Shown: positions 32,755 through 45,440 of the stretch, piece after piece
Position numbering within the stretch: position 1 is the first letter of the stretch
Layout of the letters: each line of letters opens with the position of its first letter
NCBI RefSeq assembly: GCF_037975245.1
Contig: NC_092572.1
Span: 4,609,501-4,673,500 of the forward strand
Reading direction: 5' to 3'
DNA: 64,000 nucleotides
Source: Apostichopus japonicus
Taxonomy: Eukaryota > Echinodermata > Holothuroidea > Aspidochirotida > Stichopodidae
Translations under genes and position numbers: made by a program
The notes under the pieces: model-generated
What the model saw: the letters and a program-made list of their open reading frames with translations, nothing else
The model's database searches: none
What the model was told of the DNA's origin: nothing

Positions 32755-35745
32755 TGAAATTATCAATGAAAAGGACAAAGTACAACAAATCTTAAATTGT
32801 GCTATGTTGTAGGAACGTTAATATGCTGCTTTCCGCCCAGCTTATATTTCTTAGCCAACTTTTTGTTGTTGAGATATCGCAGTTAGATATCTGACGCTCA
32901 TAAATGACAGTGGCTGGATTTCTTGGTTTAACACACAAACCATCAGTTCAGTTCCTCCGAGATGCAGCACAGAATTTAGTAAGAAAACTTAAGAATTTGA
33001 AAACCTGAAATATCATGTTTACATTGCGTTGCAACTTAGTTCAAGACAAACGATGTTAAACCTCATCCTAGGGTTTTTATAAAAGTCAGAAGACTCCGTT
33101 TTCTGGTTGAGTAAATTTGAAAAAAAAAAACAAGAAAAAAATAACGACCAATGCAGTACCAAACACAATTTAGTCCCTCTTGCACTGAAAAGTCGACGTC
33201 ATCATCCATTCAGCCCTCAAGAAAACTTCCAGAGATATAGCTAAGTTTATAGCTGAGTTGCTTGAAAATCGGAATAGATTAAGAAACTAAATTTCACTAT
33301 CCTCTTTCATTCTTTTTAAACTTTGACATATTAAGATTAAAATTAGGCCTAAAATCATCTATTCAGGTTTATAGTTATTGGTCTAAATTATGATTGCTAA
33401 CTGCTATCATTTATTGAGTTAATTTGCATTCGATAATTTGATCATCAAATGATTAGACTACATTACTAATTGTTAAAACAATAAATTGTCTGGGCGATGA
33501 AATGTTTGGGATCAAATCGCATTTATTTGTGGAAGGAATTTAGAGTGTTTTTCTGTCCATACAGTTGAACAGTGGTCAATCCATGTAATTTCTCACACTG
33601 TCAGACTGATTAGAAGGGGGGGGGGGGTGGATCGAGGCGGGAGGCAGTTAAGTTGCTGTTCGTTTAACTCGTTCTTATTGGCCATTATCTGAATTTTTAA
33701 CATATTTAAAAGCTATTTTACTATAATATTACCAATGCAGATAATCACCTTAATTCTTTTATCAGTATAAATTAGCCTAGGAATTAATATCACATTCTTT
33801 CGTAGTATGTGTTGGTGGATTTATTAGACCGACATGATAAATTAATTAGGTATGACAAAACTTTCTGGTTATGATGAGATACGCATTTAGCATATTTGGT
33901 TGTATAGTTATTGGACGCAGTTCGCCAATTAAATTTGTAGGGGTTGGGGTAAGGCGCTGGGGGTAAGGGGTTAGGGGTTAGGTGTTGGTTGTTGTGGGAG
34001 TGGGTATAATGACGTACTAACTGACTAAGAAGCATCGCTTAATGATACCGAAATGTGTTGAAAGACTACTAGCTCAACTCAGTGTGCCAATGCGTAACAC
34101 AATGTTCTAAAAAAGGTGTGAACATCAAAGAATGTTTCAAAAGCAAGTGGTTGTATATCTCAACATGAATATATTTATAATACGTAAGACATATTGGCCA
34201 TTTTAGCATGTCTAGTCATTGACTTTAATATTGCGATGAATTTGAAAGGGCAATGATTAAAGTTTGTTATTGTTGAAATTTGAATTAATTCTTTTGTAAT
34301 TTTAATGATTTTTACTTATGCCCATGCAGCTTTCATTGATGAACATAATATGCTCAATATCTAATAAATATAAAAAATAAAATGATACGTAACTTTTTGC
34401 TTTGAAATATGTATTTTCTCATTATGAATATATAAGAAGAATATATGAATGAACGAAACAAATTGTTAGTCTCGTTTGAACCTCACCTGCATGCATTGCT
34501 TTTATACTTATTTGCCAGTCGTTTCAATATAATTTACATAAAATCTTACATCACTACACTTTGAAAAGACAGAAAATAATTATTAATATTTTACTCTGTC
34601 AGAGGGAAAATATAAACTTGTCATAATTACAGATTATTACTTAGATGTATTTCTGTCGAGAAGAAAGACAAACAAAATGTCACCCGGCCACTTTTTTTAC
34701 TTCTTTTTCAGTAGTAGTTTACGTAAACAGATGTAATTCAGTCGGTCTGATATCCGTCGTTTTCTTTGATCTTTTAAAGGGAGTGAAGACTCGCGCACAA
34801 AGAGATGTCTGATGCCGGTAATCTGACCTAGTTTCGAATGATGTGTAACGGAAGTGTTAGACACCACATCGATCCCAGAAAATACACACATAACCTGCTA
34901 CCATCGGTATAATTAGACACTAGTGATACAGTCAATACATGCAGCTATACGGTCATTACCCACAACACAGTGTACACAGCAGCGATGGACATCTCAGGTC
35001 TAGATAAAAGATAACAAGGTATCACGTTTCATTGCTGTCTGCATTTTTTAGCGACAAGAAGAAAACTTCACTTGCAAGCAACGGAAAGTTAACTTTTTTT
35101 CGGAGGGCGGCACGCGGTTTGGGGCGAGTCTTCAATGCCTTTAAGTCAAATTACAGCGAATGAAGTGCAAACATGCAGTGGACACATGATTTAACGTTAA
35201 ACTATATTTATAATTATTGTGCCTTAAATATTGTGAATCAGAGAGTAATATTTTCTAATATGTAAAGATTACCTATACGGTTAGGAAATGGATACTGGAT
35301 GGAGCAAATGCTCTGCGCTAACGGGTGGCTCGATTTTGCTGTGCTAACGTTACGGTTATTCAATACTTGTATTGCAGCTTGACTTTTTGCTCGTCTGTCA
35401 ATGAATCAACAACAGTTACGTGAGGCATACTCTCTCTTAGTTTTAGTCTTACGAAAAGTCATTCATTGCCACAAATTTTTCACACATAATGAAAGAAAGT
35501 CACAATATTCGCGATTATAACTTGTTGAATCTTTTCGTATCATACACACACACGTGCTATTCACTCCACACTACTCAGTGTTTCCACTCCTAGCTGCTAC
35601 ATGACGTAATGGAAATGTTTACAGGAAATAGCGTGTGTGCGACGAGAGAATAAGGATCGTGACGTTATAGCCGGGAACGAAAAGTGATACACAACGAACA
35701 CGGATGTTTATTCTGCTTTCTAGCGAAACCGGTTAACATAGTTTC
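32440..35745. other. 3' flank of TREH and intergenic DNA
   Basis: A (TA)n/(GATA)n tract occupies 32628-32752. AATAAA occurs at about 33480 and 34365 but neither is clearly the poly(A) signal. A G-run lies at 33618-33628. No gene seen. Confidence 0.55.
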
Positions 35746-38130
35746 AACTTGAATTGAATTTATTTGCTACATTCCATTATTTTACATTTTGAGCAGTATA
35801 GGATAAAAATAAATGGTATCAAACACAGTAAACCGTAAATATAGAGTATTGAAATAATATATGTGAGATGGAAGTAGAGGAACCAGAAATAAGTGGATAC
35901 TTTTCTGGTCTGGTCCCTTTGTAACAAAGAAAGTGTAAAGTACATCACCCCCTCCCCCTCCCCTCCCCTCCCCTTCCCCTTCCCCTCCCCTCCCCCTTCC
36001 CCTTCCCCTCCCCCTTCCCCTCCCCCTCCCCCTTCCCCTCCCCCTCCCCCAAAAAACCAACAAAGTCAAAATCTTATGAAAAGAGAAAGAAAGAAACATA
36101 AGATCAAAAACAGGAAGTACAACTAAGATGGGTTGCTATGCAGTAGGTATTGTTTTAGTTTTTGCTTACAAGTATTGAGTGTTGGAGAAAGTTTAATGAC
36201 ATGATTAAGAGAGTTCCAGAAGGGTACACTTGTGCTACGAATTTGAGAATGGTTAAGACTAGTTCTAGAGTAAGGATGGTGTAGCATATTCATCGAACGA
36301 GTGTTATAAGTGTGATAACTATAGAATTGCAAGTATAAAAGTTATTAAAAGCTGGTGGGAGAAGACCATGATGAAATTTGTACATAAATATCCCTAGTTG
36401 GTACTTGTACAAATCATATAAAGTTAATGTATTGGAGTCTATAAAGAGAGGAGCAGTATGCGATATGTAATGAGTCTGGTTTATATTGCGGATAACACGT
36501 TTCTGTAACTTAACTTAACTGTTAAGTAGAGTTGACTGTGTGTTGCCCCAGACAAGAAGACTATAGTTGAGATGGGGAAGCACAAGAGCATTATACATGG
36601 TAAAAAGGAACTTCTTAGGTAAAAAATTCTTTAGTCTATTGATCACACCATTGAATTTGGAAAGCTTCTTGCTGACCTCGGAGATGTTGTTTCCAAGTCA
36701 ACTTATCATCAATGGTTATCCCTAAAAATATAGCACGAGGTGAAACATGAACTTGATGCCCATCCAGTATAACATTAATGTTACTAGAGTCTTTGACCTT
36801 GTTATCAAAATCAGTAATTTTGTTTTTAGAATATTAAGAGAAAGTTTATTTGTTCTGAGCCAGTCAGAAATGTTTGAGAAACCACTAGCAGCTTCAGCAA
36901 GAGTATCACGTAAGTTCTTATTTTGTAGGAATACTGTGGTATCGTCAGCAAACAAGATAAAAGTTGAGTTCACAGAGGACTTATAAATATCATTTATATG
37001 AAGAATAAACAATAGGGGTCCTAGTATAGAACCCTGCGGTACACCAATATTACATAGGATACGATCTGAGTTTGAACTATTAAACTGTACATAACTACAA
37101 CGATTTTTGGAGATAACTTTTAAACCAGTTATGGGCGGTACCACGAACACCATAGGCAAACAATTTATTTAAAAAGATACGATGATCAATGGTATCAAAA
37201 GCCTTAGAAAGATCAATGAATATGGCAGCAGTTGTAAGCCTATTTTCCAAGCCTCTTGAAATTTTATCTATGAGACTTAAAGCAGCCATATAAGTAGAAT
37301 GTTTATTGCGAAAACCATATTAGTTTGTATATAGGATTTTATGTTTTGTAATAAACTTATAAAGTCTATCGTATGCAAGACGTTCAATGATTTTAGAAAT
37401 GACAGGTAACACAGATATTGGTCTGTAATTTGAGAAATGCTTCGGGTCCCCAGACTTTAAAATTGGAATTACCTTCGCAATTTTTAGCTCTGACGGAAAA
37501 ACTCCACTTGAAAAGGACAAATTGATAATATGGGTTAGTGGTATTGAAATAATATCAGCTACATGCTTTAGAATTTCATTCGTAATATTATAATAACCAG
37601 GACTCTTGCCATTTTTTAATTCAGACATAGCTAATTTTACCTCCTCAACAGTAGTTGGGAAAAACACAAAAGAATTTAGAATATTGCTATTAACATAACT
37701 TAATGGAGTATGCTGCAGCCAGCATGAAGCTTTTTAGCTAAATCACTAGCAACTGAAGAAAAATAACTATTAAATTCATTAGCAATATCATCATCATTTG
37801 AGGACAATCCATGAGCACATGCAAAAATGTCTTATTAGTAACATCAACTCTCTTCTGGTGCAGGATTTTGTTGATCACTTTCCAGGGTTGTGTGGAGTCG
37901 CCTTAATGGTTCTCAATTCAAGTACTAAAATGCATTTTTTTTTTGGCCAAGTTAATGGTAGTTATGAGTCGATTTTTGTACTTTGTATATGCTAACCTAC
38001 GCACTGAAGTGGGGTTTTGTGTGTACTTTGAATATTGTTTGTGTTTTTGTCTGATTGATTTTAGGGTACCAGCAGTAATCCATGGGGATTTTCCATAATT
38101 AAGAGAGTTACATTGCCGAACAATATATAT
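35746..38130 (-). mobile_element. decayed non-LTR retrotransposon (LINE), 2.4 kb, RT domain
   Basis: On the - strand the order is right to left: linker PWITAGTLKSIRQKHKQYSK (about 38080-37990), then TVEEVKLAMSELKNGKSPG and FSNYRPISVLPVISKIIERL (37667-37320), then [15 protein letters not shown] (about 37230), then GVPQGSILGPLLF and FADDT (37050-36930), then the C-terminus HTYNTRS...SVPFWNSLNHVIK (36330-36123). The 3' tail ends AATAAATTCAATTCAAG near 35746. Stops and frameshifts interrupt the frame (for example TAG after ILYTN), and the endonuclease part is missing. The FADD active site is intact but the copy cannot make a full protein. A (CCCCTT)n tract lies in its 3' UTR. Confidence 0.88.
35946..36051. 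repeat. (CCCCTT/CCCCTC)n low-complexity tract
   Basis: Pure pyrimidine run on the + strand inside the 3' region of the LINE. It creates Pro-rich and Gly/Arg-rich open frames that are not genes. Confidence 0.95.
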
Positions 38131-38363
38131 ATATATATACACTTATACAACTATTATACAATGAATGGATGCAAACTCGTAAATCTGCAAACTCGTAAAT
38201 CTTAATCTGACTTAAACATCTTGCTGGTATCTGAAAATCCTGCCAACTAGTTGACAAGATATAACGTAGTAACAGCAATATACGTGTTGCCTTCAAATTC
38301 AAAGCACTTTTAACATTATCTCCTTAACAACATATATGTTTAAAATGGTATTCCAGTAGTCCG

Positions 38364-38407
<44 letters not shown>

Positions 38408-38537
38408 ATTATACAATGAATGGATGCCATCAAGTTGACAAGATATAACGTAGTAACAGCAATATACGAGTTGCTACTTCAAAGCACTTTTAACGTGATC
38501 TCCTCAAAAATAAGTTTAAAACGGTACTCCAGTTATC
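38131..38537. repeat. ~255-bp direct duplication around an (AT)n tract
   Basis: CTATTATACAATGAATGGAT and GTTGACAAGATATAACGTAG and CAAAGCACTTTTAAC occur twice, at about 38150-38355 and 38405-38530, separated by (AT)n at 38366-38405. The second copy lacks an internal ~60 bases. Confidence 0.8.
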
Positions 38538-39690
38538 ATGGGCGTCAACAGGTGGGGGACGGGGGGGGGGGGACATATCCCCCCACTTTCAAAAGTGGAG
38601 GGGATATCATATCATTTGTCCCACCCACTTTTCAGAGTAGTTATTAAAAAAAATCACATGCATATGCGCGATTTTCTATTTAAGGTCAAGAAATCTGGAC
38701 TCCCTGGGCCCCTGCTATCTATCACTTGCACCGTCATTTATCTCCCATTCTCCCAATATCCTAAATCTGCCCATTTAATTCGTTCGGGGGGGGGGGGGAG
38801 ACCATTCGAAAGTGTATTGAATCTTGCACACATGTTGTTTGTATGGGTTCCAAGGGATTAGGTAAGCCATACAGGTAGATGGTGATGAGTTACTATATTC
38901 ATATCACTACCTCCAGTCCCTTGGACTGGACGGACGAATCGGGGTGTAGGGGTTAAGTAATTAAGGCTACATGTATTCGCCGGATATGGTAGATCTTTAT
39001 TGTTGAGTGCCGGCTAGGCGCTACACACGCTCTGCGCGCGGTGCCTTTTTCTGATTATTATTATTAAAGTACCTGGGCACATAACAACTGACGTCTCGCA
39101 CCTACATGCATGTATTATATATACCACTCCACTCATCCCGGAGGTAACGGCGCCACTTTTTCAATATTTCGTTTGAGATGGACGCTGTGTAATTCGTCTC
39201 CCTTGGTGTCAGAACGGCATCTTTCTACCAGTACTTTCTGTCGGAATTTAGTTTTGTGAGACAAAATTTCTCCTCACAGATCTGGTTCTGATGTAACTAA
39301 ACACGACTCAGGAAGGCCGTCTACTGCGATCTAGGGGGTCTTATGTACCCAAAATTTTCTGGTACGCTACGCGCCAACCAATGGTGGCGCTCCGCTTAGA
39401 TAGTATAGTGTCCCCCTCACTTTCTGAAACCTGCTGACGCGCATGCCAGTTATTACTACCTAGTTCTATTAACTTTTTACTAAGGCACTTTACACAATGG
39501 ATAGCTTGCATTACCGCCATGCCCCTCCCTCGGTCCCACATCACAGTGATTGCTGATCAAACTATATATCTGCAGATGTAATGTATTACATCACAATATA
39601 CACGTATTCGGCTACAGGGATGAATCTGTTAGTAAAAATGAGATAACATATTACTCTCTCTTCAGAGTCAGATCACAGTCACATGTCAAA
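38538..39690. other. intergenic DNA with fragments of MITE families
   Basis: 38538 opens CATGGGCGTCAACAGGTGGG, similar in style to the element at 23248, but no right end was found. At 39328-39400 the shared block GCGATCTAGG, GGTACGCTACGCGCC and CGCTTAGATAG appears. Poly-G lies near 38561 and 38787. No gene seen. Confidence 0.5.
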
Positions 39691-40380
39691 CAGTGGCGGA
39701 GCTAGAGGTTTTGGTCAGGTGAGGCGATAATGGTATGTAGGGGCGCTTTCGACCAGGCGCGTAGCCAAGGGGGGGGGCGAAGGGGGCGGCCGCCCCCCCC
39801 TGAGCATGTTTAAGAAAAAAAATGTTTTTATGATATCGCTAGTATTTTCAAAAGAGAAAATGCTAAGATGCAACTAACAAGGCATGGGAAGTGCCATTTC
39901 CAGCGATCTGGGAGGTATTTTCAGCCAAAATTTTGAGGTACGCTTCGCGCCAATCATAGTGGCGCTACGCTTAGATAGTTTGCAATGCCGAATCTACCGT
40001 TTCGCCCCTCCCTTAGCAAATTCCTGGCTACGCGCCTGCTTTCGACACTATTTAAGCGGAGCGCCACCACAAGTTGGCGCGGAGCGTACAGACATTTTTT
40101 GAGTAAAGATACTCCTTAGATCGCCGGAAATTACCCTTTCCGGGCCTTGCTAATTTGCAGATAAACGAAGAACAAATGTCATCGCCATTTTGTCAGAAAA
40201 TAGCACCAGCAAAATGTGACAAATGTCAATAGGTATTTGAGAGCGCAATAAAAAAGTCAATAATCGCGAATAAGTAAAAGTAGTAAAAAGCTGAAAAGGG
40301 CGCCAGCAGTCCATTTGAGTCCGCCGGGGGGAGGGGGGGAGGCATCCGCCCCCTCTGACAGTATGGACGCTCCGCCACTG
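39691..40380. mobile_element. hAT MITE, 690 bp with insertion, perfect 8-bp target duplication
   Basis: Ends CAGTGGCGGAGC and GCTCCGCCACTG; ATGTCAAA at 39683-39690 and 40381-40388. Same family as 7456-7851. Removing the nested 285-bp element plus its 8-bp duplication leaves 397 bp, almost exactly the length of that other copy. Confidence 0.93.
39754..40038. mobile_element. nested hAT MITE, 285 bp, perfect 8-bp target duplication
   Basis: Ends CAGGCGCGTAGCCA and TGGCTACGCGCCTG. CTTTCGAC is duplicated at 39746-39753 and 40039-40046, both inside the older MITE. The insertion order is therefore certain. Confidence 0.93.
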
Positions 40381-40388
40381 ATGTCAAA

Positions 40389-41029
40389 GTTCGTTCTCCT
40401 TCGTATCTTAGGAGAAATATTCCCAGGTTTTCCACCATCGTCCACACTGAAGAGCTATCAATTTCCTTAAAATGACATGGTCACATGACCATGCTTAATT
40501 GTTTCCAATATCATTAAGACTTGTTTTTAGTCACTGAATGTGTCATTCAATCTGGAAAGATAAAGATACCTTAGCATCAGACAAAAATATATCATTTTCA
40601 CCAATTGACATCATCTGACCACTGAGATACTTTTGCAACCTTTGTAATTGAGACAAGCAAACATTAAATTAAAGTTGTGATGAGACACTGTGCTATAAGG
40701 TCAATGACACACTCATATTCAGAGAGCGGAAATAATTCATCCCGTTGATCTAGAGGCTCATTAACATCACAGGCTAATTAATTTGAATATATGATGTCAT
40801 TTGAGAAAATGAACACGTGTGTACACGTATTGTGAGCAATTTGCATATAAATACTTAATACACCATCCAAACCGCCTACACTCATGTAATGCATGTATTT
40901 GTTACATATTTCATTCTCGTCGATTCCTCAAAATAATTTATGATGTATTTTTAATTTATTGGTGAGCGTGGTATTGAGGTTCTTGTGTTTCAATGTCGCA
41001 ATATACATATATTGGTAGACGGTCAAAGG
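40389..41029. other. 3' flank of the SLC35G-like gene
   Basis: AT-rich DNA that should include the 3' UTR of the - strand transporter gene. TTTATT-type words are common, so no single poly(A) signal can be chosen. No other gene seen. Confidence 0.5.
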
Positions 41030-42091
41030 TCACTTACTCTCCTCTTTGTGGTCTTCGATCAGTGGTTTCTTGGAGTCGTCATCTTCTATTCCGGCGTCTC
41101 CATTGTCTGTTTTGAGAAAGTTCAGCCCGACACACGATACGAATACCATGACAGCACCCGATGCAGATAGCCAAGTAGGTTTCAAATCAAAGACAATAAA
41201 CTGCGCTAGATACGTAAATAACATCTCGGTAGTTGAGACTATCGCAACGAAAGACGCACTTTCAACGCTCAGCGCAAAAGCGAGCGAGAGACCTGCGAGA
41301 AAAGAAAAACAACTACACGATGCTAACACTAACAAACCGTAGATCTCACTGGGAAATGACGGTTCTTGAAAAACCAAGTATGTAATGGTTGAGAAACAAC
41401 TCGCCGAGGCAGCTGTAGCCAACGAAAAGATAAACGGATCTGTTTCATATTTGGCTGAAGTGTAATGAATTAATGTAAAGCTTGTTCCATAACCTATCGA
41501 AGCCAGCAGTGCTAGTACAAGGCCGATCGCGTACATTGAGTTATACGAGAGAGGTATTCCAAAGAGAAATGTTGGCCCAGATATAAAACTCGCGCCTACA
41601 ACAGCAAGACAAAGTAGAATAATCTTCTTAACGTTCATTGGTTCTCCAAAGCAAGTTATACCAAGTATTGTGCAGATAACTGGCATTGTATAGTAAATAG
41701 CGATTGCGTCTCCAGGACCTACGAAGACCACTGCCAGAAGTAAACACACGCCTCCACCCCCGCAAAATATTCCAGACGAAATTATAAGCATTACTTCAGC
41801 TATCGTCGATGGGAAGACGGGTCTTTTGATTAAAATGCAGACGACAGTCAAACAGAAAACGGAGAGAGCGACCCACATCGGAATCTCAGTGGCGGTGAGG
41901 TACAAACTTGACTCGTATGCGGTAATACTTACTCCTGCATAACAGATTGCGCTCATTAGAGAATATATTATAGCTCTGTTTTCTCTCACTTGCGTTAGCA
42001 TGTGTTCCATGATAATGGTACATGAGTTAGGAGGGTTCTCCTGTGTGAGTTCCGATTTGCCTTTGTTGGGAATATTATTACCCGCGTCCAT
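41030..42091 (-). CDS. EamA/DMT-family transporter, SLC35G-like, 353 aa
   Basis: One uninterrupted frame from ATG at 42091 to TGA at 41030-41032. After a polar N-terminus (to about residue 38) there are about ten hydrophobic spans in two halves, as in the drug/metabolite transporter superfamily with two EamA repeats. Recognisable pieces are AICYAGVSI in span 1, GPGDAIAIYYTMPVI at the end of the first half (the conserved region before span 4), then GVALILxG-like AVVGASFISGPTFLF, and a second half with YGTSFTLIHYTSAKYETDPF and FVAIVSTTEMLFTYL. The C-terminus is acidic and basic (IEDDDSKKPLIEDHKEESK), cytosolic, with a KKPL-type patch. Family members include SLC35G proteins of animals; the substrate is unknown. 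About 22 bases upstream of the ATG, a run of T then ATTAG on the - strand looks like a 3' splice site, so a 5'-UTR intron is likely. Confidence 0.85.
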   Translation of the reverse strand: MDAGNNIPNKGKSELTQENPPNSCTIIMEHMLTQVRENRAIIYSLMSAICYAGVSITAYESSLYLTATEIPMWVALSVFCLTVVCILIKRPVFPSTIAEVMLIISSGIFCGGGGVCLLLAVVFVGPGDAIAIYYTMPVICTILGITCFGEPMNVKKIILLCLAVVGASFISGPTFLFGIPLSYNSMYAIGLVLALLASIGYGTSFTLIHYTSAKYETDPFIFSLATAASASCFSTITYLVFQEPSFPSEIYGLLVLASCSCFSFLAGLSLAFALSVESASFVAIVSTTEMLFTYLAQFIVFDLKPTWLSASGAVMVFVSCVGLNFLKTDNGDAGIEDDDSKKPLIEDHKEESK

Positions 42092-42113
42092 TTTTATTTT
42101 TGAAATGGCTGTG

Positions 42114-42140
42114 TGGGCCTAATAAAAAAAAAATAAAAAA
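42114..42140 (-). promoter_or_regulatory. probable 3' splice site of a 5'-UTR intron (SLC35G-like gene)
   Basis: On the - strand a T-rich tract ends in TTTTTATTAG about 22 bases before the ATG at 42091. A noncoding first exon would lie at higher coordinates. Inference from sequence only. Confidence 0.5.
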
Positions 42141-44639
42141 AATGAGTTTCGATACATTGACAAGGGACTTAAAATTGTTGGCCAATAACTGTTCCAGAAT
42201 AATCGAAGGCCGTAAGAAATGTGCACATGCTTTGGTGTTTGTATGAAAACTAGTGATTTATATTACACAAACGTACGATATTCATCTGGAAAATGAATTA
42301 TGAAATGGAAAAATATAACTATATAGTATGGGTGACGAAACGTACTCTCGACTAGATCTGAATAAGATTTTTTTTTGCGACCAGACCATGTAGAGCTTCT
42401 TCCCCGTTCGCTCCAGAATAAAAGCTGCTTATTAATATCCCAAGTGAACATAATTCTAGAGCTTATCTGAGTTGTAAAATGGCACTATATTATCATCATA
42501 TATATTAAATTTGGAGTTTGTTTTAAACCACACACAAGCAAACACACCACGAATATAGGCTGTCATTATAGTCTTTGCTTGTGTTATGAAGTCCTGATAC
42601 TGTGAATGGGGAGACCGAGAAAACAATAGGCCTAAAGTCAATAAGAGAGGTAGTCTTTAAAAAAAAAATGAATCTAATCAGTGTCTCTTGGTGGAAACAA
42701 CTTAACATAAATACATTACGTTCCGGTACTTATAGTGAACTTAGTGCACGGAGGTACCTCGGGTTGGCTGGTTGCCGCTGGGCTCCTCGTCGGGGTGTAA
42801 CGTCCCAGGGAAGTCGGCGATCACTAAAGTTACAGAGTGGGTGGGTGTGTCAGGAAGCTTCACGAAGGCGTAAAGTAAATAACAGTCAGGAAGAGAATAG
42901 GTCCAACAGAGAATAGATCCAAATAGTGGTAGCAAAAGAGAAGCAAATAATTGTCAAACACAGACGGATTGGTAATATAAAGAAAGGGCCGGAACAGAAA
43001 GGTGGATTTTCAGGGGTAGGCAGACCTCAGTTATTTTAACGTGGCGTGACGGACAGGCTGGTGCCACTCGGAGAAAAGAGCGAACCATTTCCTTGGAAAC
43101 TAAATTGTCTAATGTTACTCGACTGTTAACTTGAAACTGCACTGATTGTGCAGATCTACGCTTCCAAAATCAGCATTAGTAATAGATGGCCACTTGAAAC
43201 GTACATACCAGCAATTATCGTGGTAAACTAAGTGTAACATGCTGCATCATAACACTTGACATTGTGATAACACACGCATTTATCTAGTAAACACTGTGTA
43301 TGCAAGGAAAGCGAGAGGGTGCATGGGTACGGGCTACTATATAGCATAGCATACTGATTGCTTCAGTGCACATGCTTCAGACCAAATCGATCGGCAGCAG
43401 TGCGTTAACCGAATTTTAATAGCGTGACAGGGCCTGATAAATTGTTTCCACCGACTGATTTATAAAGTGGTTTATATGATTTAGAGATTGGGTGGCTCTG
43501 GGATCCTGTAAGCGGACTCCTGTGTTCCGTGGGATCTGGGGATTCTCCAGGAAAAGGGCAAATTAAAACCATCAATTATAGGTCCATATTTAACTCTTAT
43601 AAATGGAAGGTTGGGCTTATAAATACTTTTGGATTTTGAAAAGTACTCTTACTGACGAAGGTGGGGGCCTTGCCACCAGAAATTCCAGTTTGTTAATGCT
43701 TCTTAACAAAGTGGCACTTTTTGATTTTGATCACAAATATGGAAAAGTGTACATTTCATGACCAATTTGGGGCACTTAAGTTAATCAAGGGTAATTTAAG
43801 AGTGATGGTCCTCAAATATAGTCCGAAGTAGTTTTCTTTATGCCATTTTCAGTACCAATTCTGAGGGGTGCATGTGTTCCTTCATTGAGGGTGCATGTGT
43901 TCCTTCATTGAGGGTGCATGTGTTCCTTCATTGAGGGTCATTGCTCATTGAAGATCCTGGGTTCAGGGCCTATGTATCTGTGGACTGCTGCTTTCGTGGG
44001 ATTTTACAAAAAGCAATCATCATAAATCGAGAGTGAAAGTTACTGATTTCAGTGCTTTATTAGAAAACACAATTTTCATACAAACATAAGTAGACAGTAT
44101 ATTACAATCACACCAAATTGACACCAATGTATACTCACTTATGATTTCACTTCTTTCAAATTTGTTGATATTTTTTGGTTTATTATTTTTTTTATAGCAA
44201 TTTTGACAATAAAGTAGAACAATTTGGTGTGTCGGAAAGATCTAACGAAAAACAAACACAGTCAACACACAGATAAGTTTTTAAATGTTTTCTTTGAGAA
44301 AAAGAAAAAAAAAAACAAGAACAGATATGTGACTGCAATTATAATGACATGGATCGGCTTCATGACATAACGAAAGCATTTGGTGTCGTTGGGCCGGGAG
44401 ACAAAATGACAAATGTTATTATTTCGCACCGGACCCTGCTAAGAAAATGTTGACAAACAATATTTCTGTTAATGATGATGCTGCTCGAGATGAGTAATGA
44501 AAAAATTAACTTAAAAACTTCCAGCTACAATCTTCCCACCCCCCACCCCCTTCCCCTCACAGAGGGAATTACTCTTGCTAAACACGAGTAAAATCCATAT
44601 TATTAAGCATTTATTCCAGAGTACCAGTATCTTGTAACA
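42141..44639. other. intergenic DNA, upstream of the SLC35G-like gene
   Basis: Holds a 23-bp tandem repeat, three copies, at 43866-43935 (GGGTGCATGTGTTCCTTCAT plus TGA) and otherwise unique-looking DNA. The SLC35G-like promoter and first exon should lie here but I cannot place them. Confidence 0.5.
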
Positions 44640-45045
44640 AAATACATAGAATTTACTGAATATTTCCTTGTTTTGTATGTTCTCAATGCTGTCAGCATGG
44701 ATGTTACCCCAGTGTAGCAACATTGGCTCATAGAATTTACAGAATAATTCCTTGTTTTGTATGTTCTCAATGCTGTCAGCATGGATGTTACCCCAGTGTA
44801 GCAACATTGGCTCATACAATTTACAGAATATTTCCTTGTTTTGTATGTTCTCAATGCTGTCAGCTTGGATGTTACCCCAGTGTAGCAACATCAGCTCATA
44901 GAATTTACAGAATATTTCCTTGTTTTGTATGTTCTCAATGCTGTCAGCTTGGATGTTACCCCAGTGTAGCAACATCAGCTCATAGAATTTACAGAATAAT
45001 TCCTTGGTTTGTATGTTCTCAATGCTATAAGCAAGAATGACATCC
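44640..45045. repeat. 84-bp tandem repeat, about five copies
   Basis: Units start at 44645, 44729, 44813, 44897 and about 44981 and share GAATTTACAGAATATTTCCT and GGATGTTACCCCAGTGTAGC. Because 84 is a multiple of 3 and the unit has no stop in several frames, long frames stay open on both strands (44511-44975 -, 44723-45040 +). These are repeats, not genes. Confidence 0.93.
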
Positions 45046-45440
45046 TTGTAACGTAAAGAATAGAATTACAGAATATTTTTCTCAATGCTATAAGACTTAA
45101 GTTTGCAAGTTAAACTAACTATTGTGTATTATGTTCTTTGCCTGTTACCTTCTTAATACTATAAGCATGAATTTAACTTCAGTGTAGCAATCAATCTCTT
45201 GCTACCTAAATTATAGAATATGTACTTGTTGTCTTAAAATATTCTCAAGGCTATAAACAAGAATATTGCCCAAGTCTAGCAAATGAGCAATATCTCGTTA
45301 GGTAGTTAAACAGTCACTCTGCTATTGCAACAAATTCTTTTGAGACAATTATTTTAGATTACAAACTCAGTTTGCTGGTGAAATGAAAGCTGCTGTATCG
45401 ATAAAAGTAATGCATGAAATTGATTATTTCATATTTTTTT

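Noticed and set aside
35782-36126. Gly/Arg-rich and Pro-rich ORFs
   Set aside because: Made by the (CCCCTT)n tract in the 3' region of a dead LINE.
36722-37667. An active retrotransposon ORF
   Set aside because: The RT motifs are clear but split by stops and frameshifts and the endonuclease part is missing, so the copy is dead.
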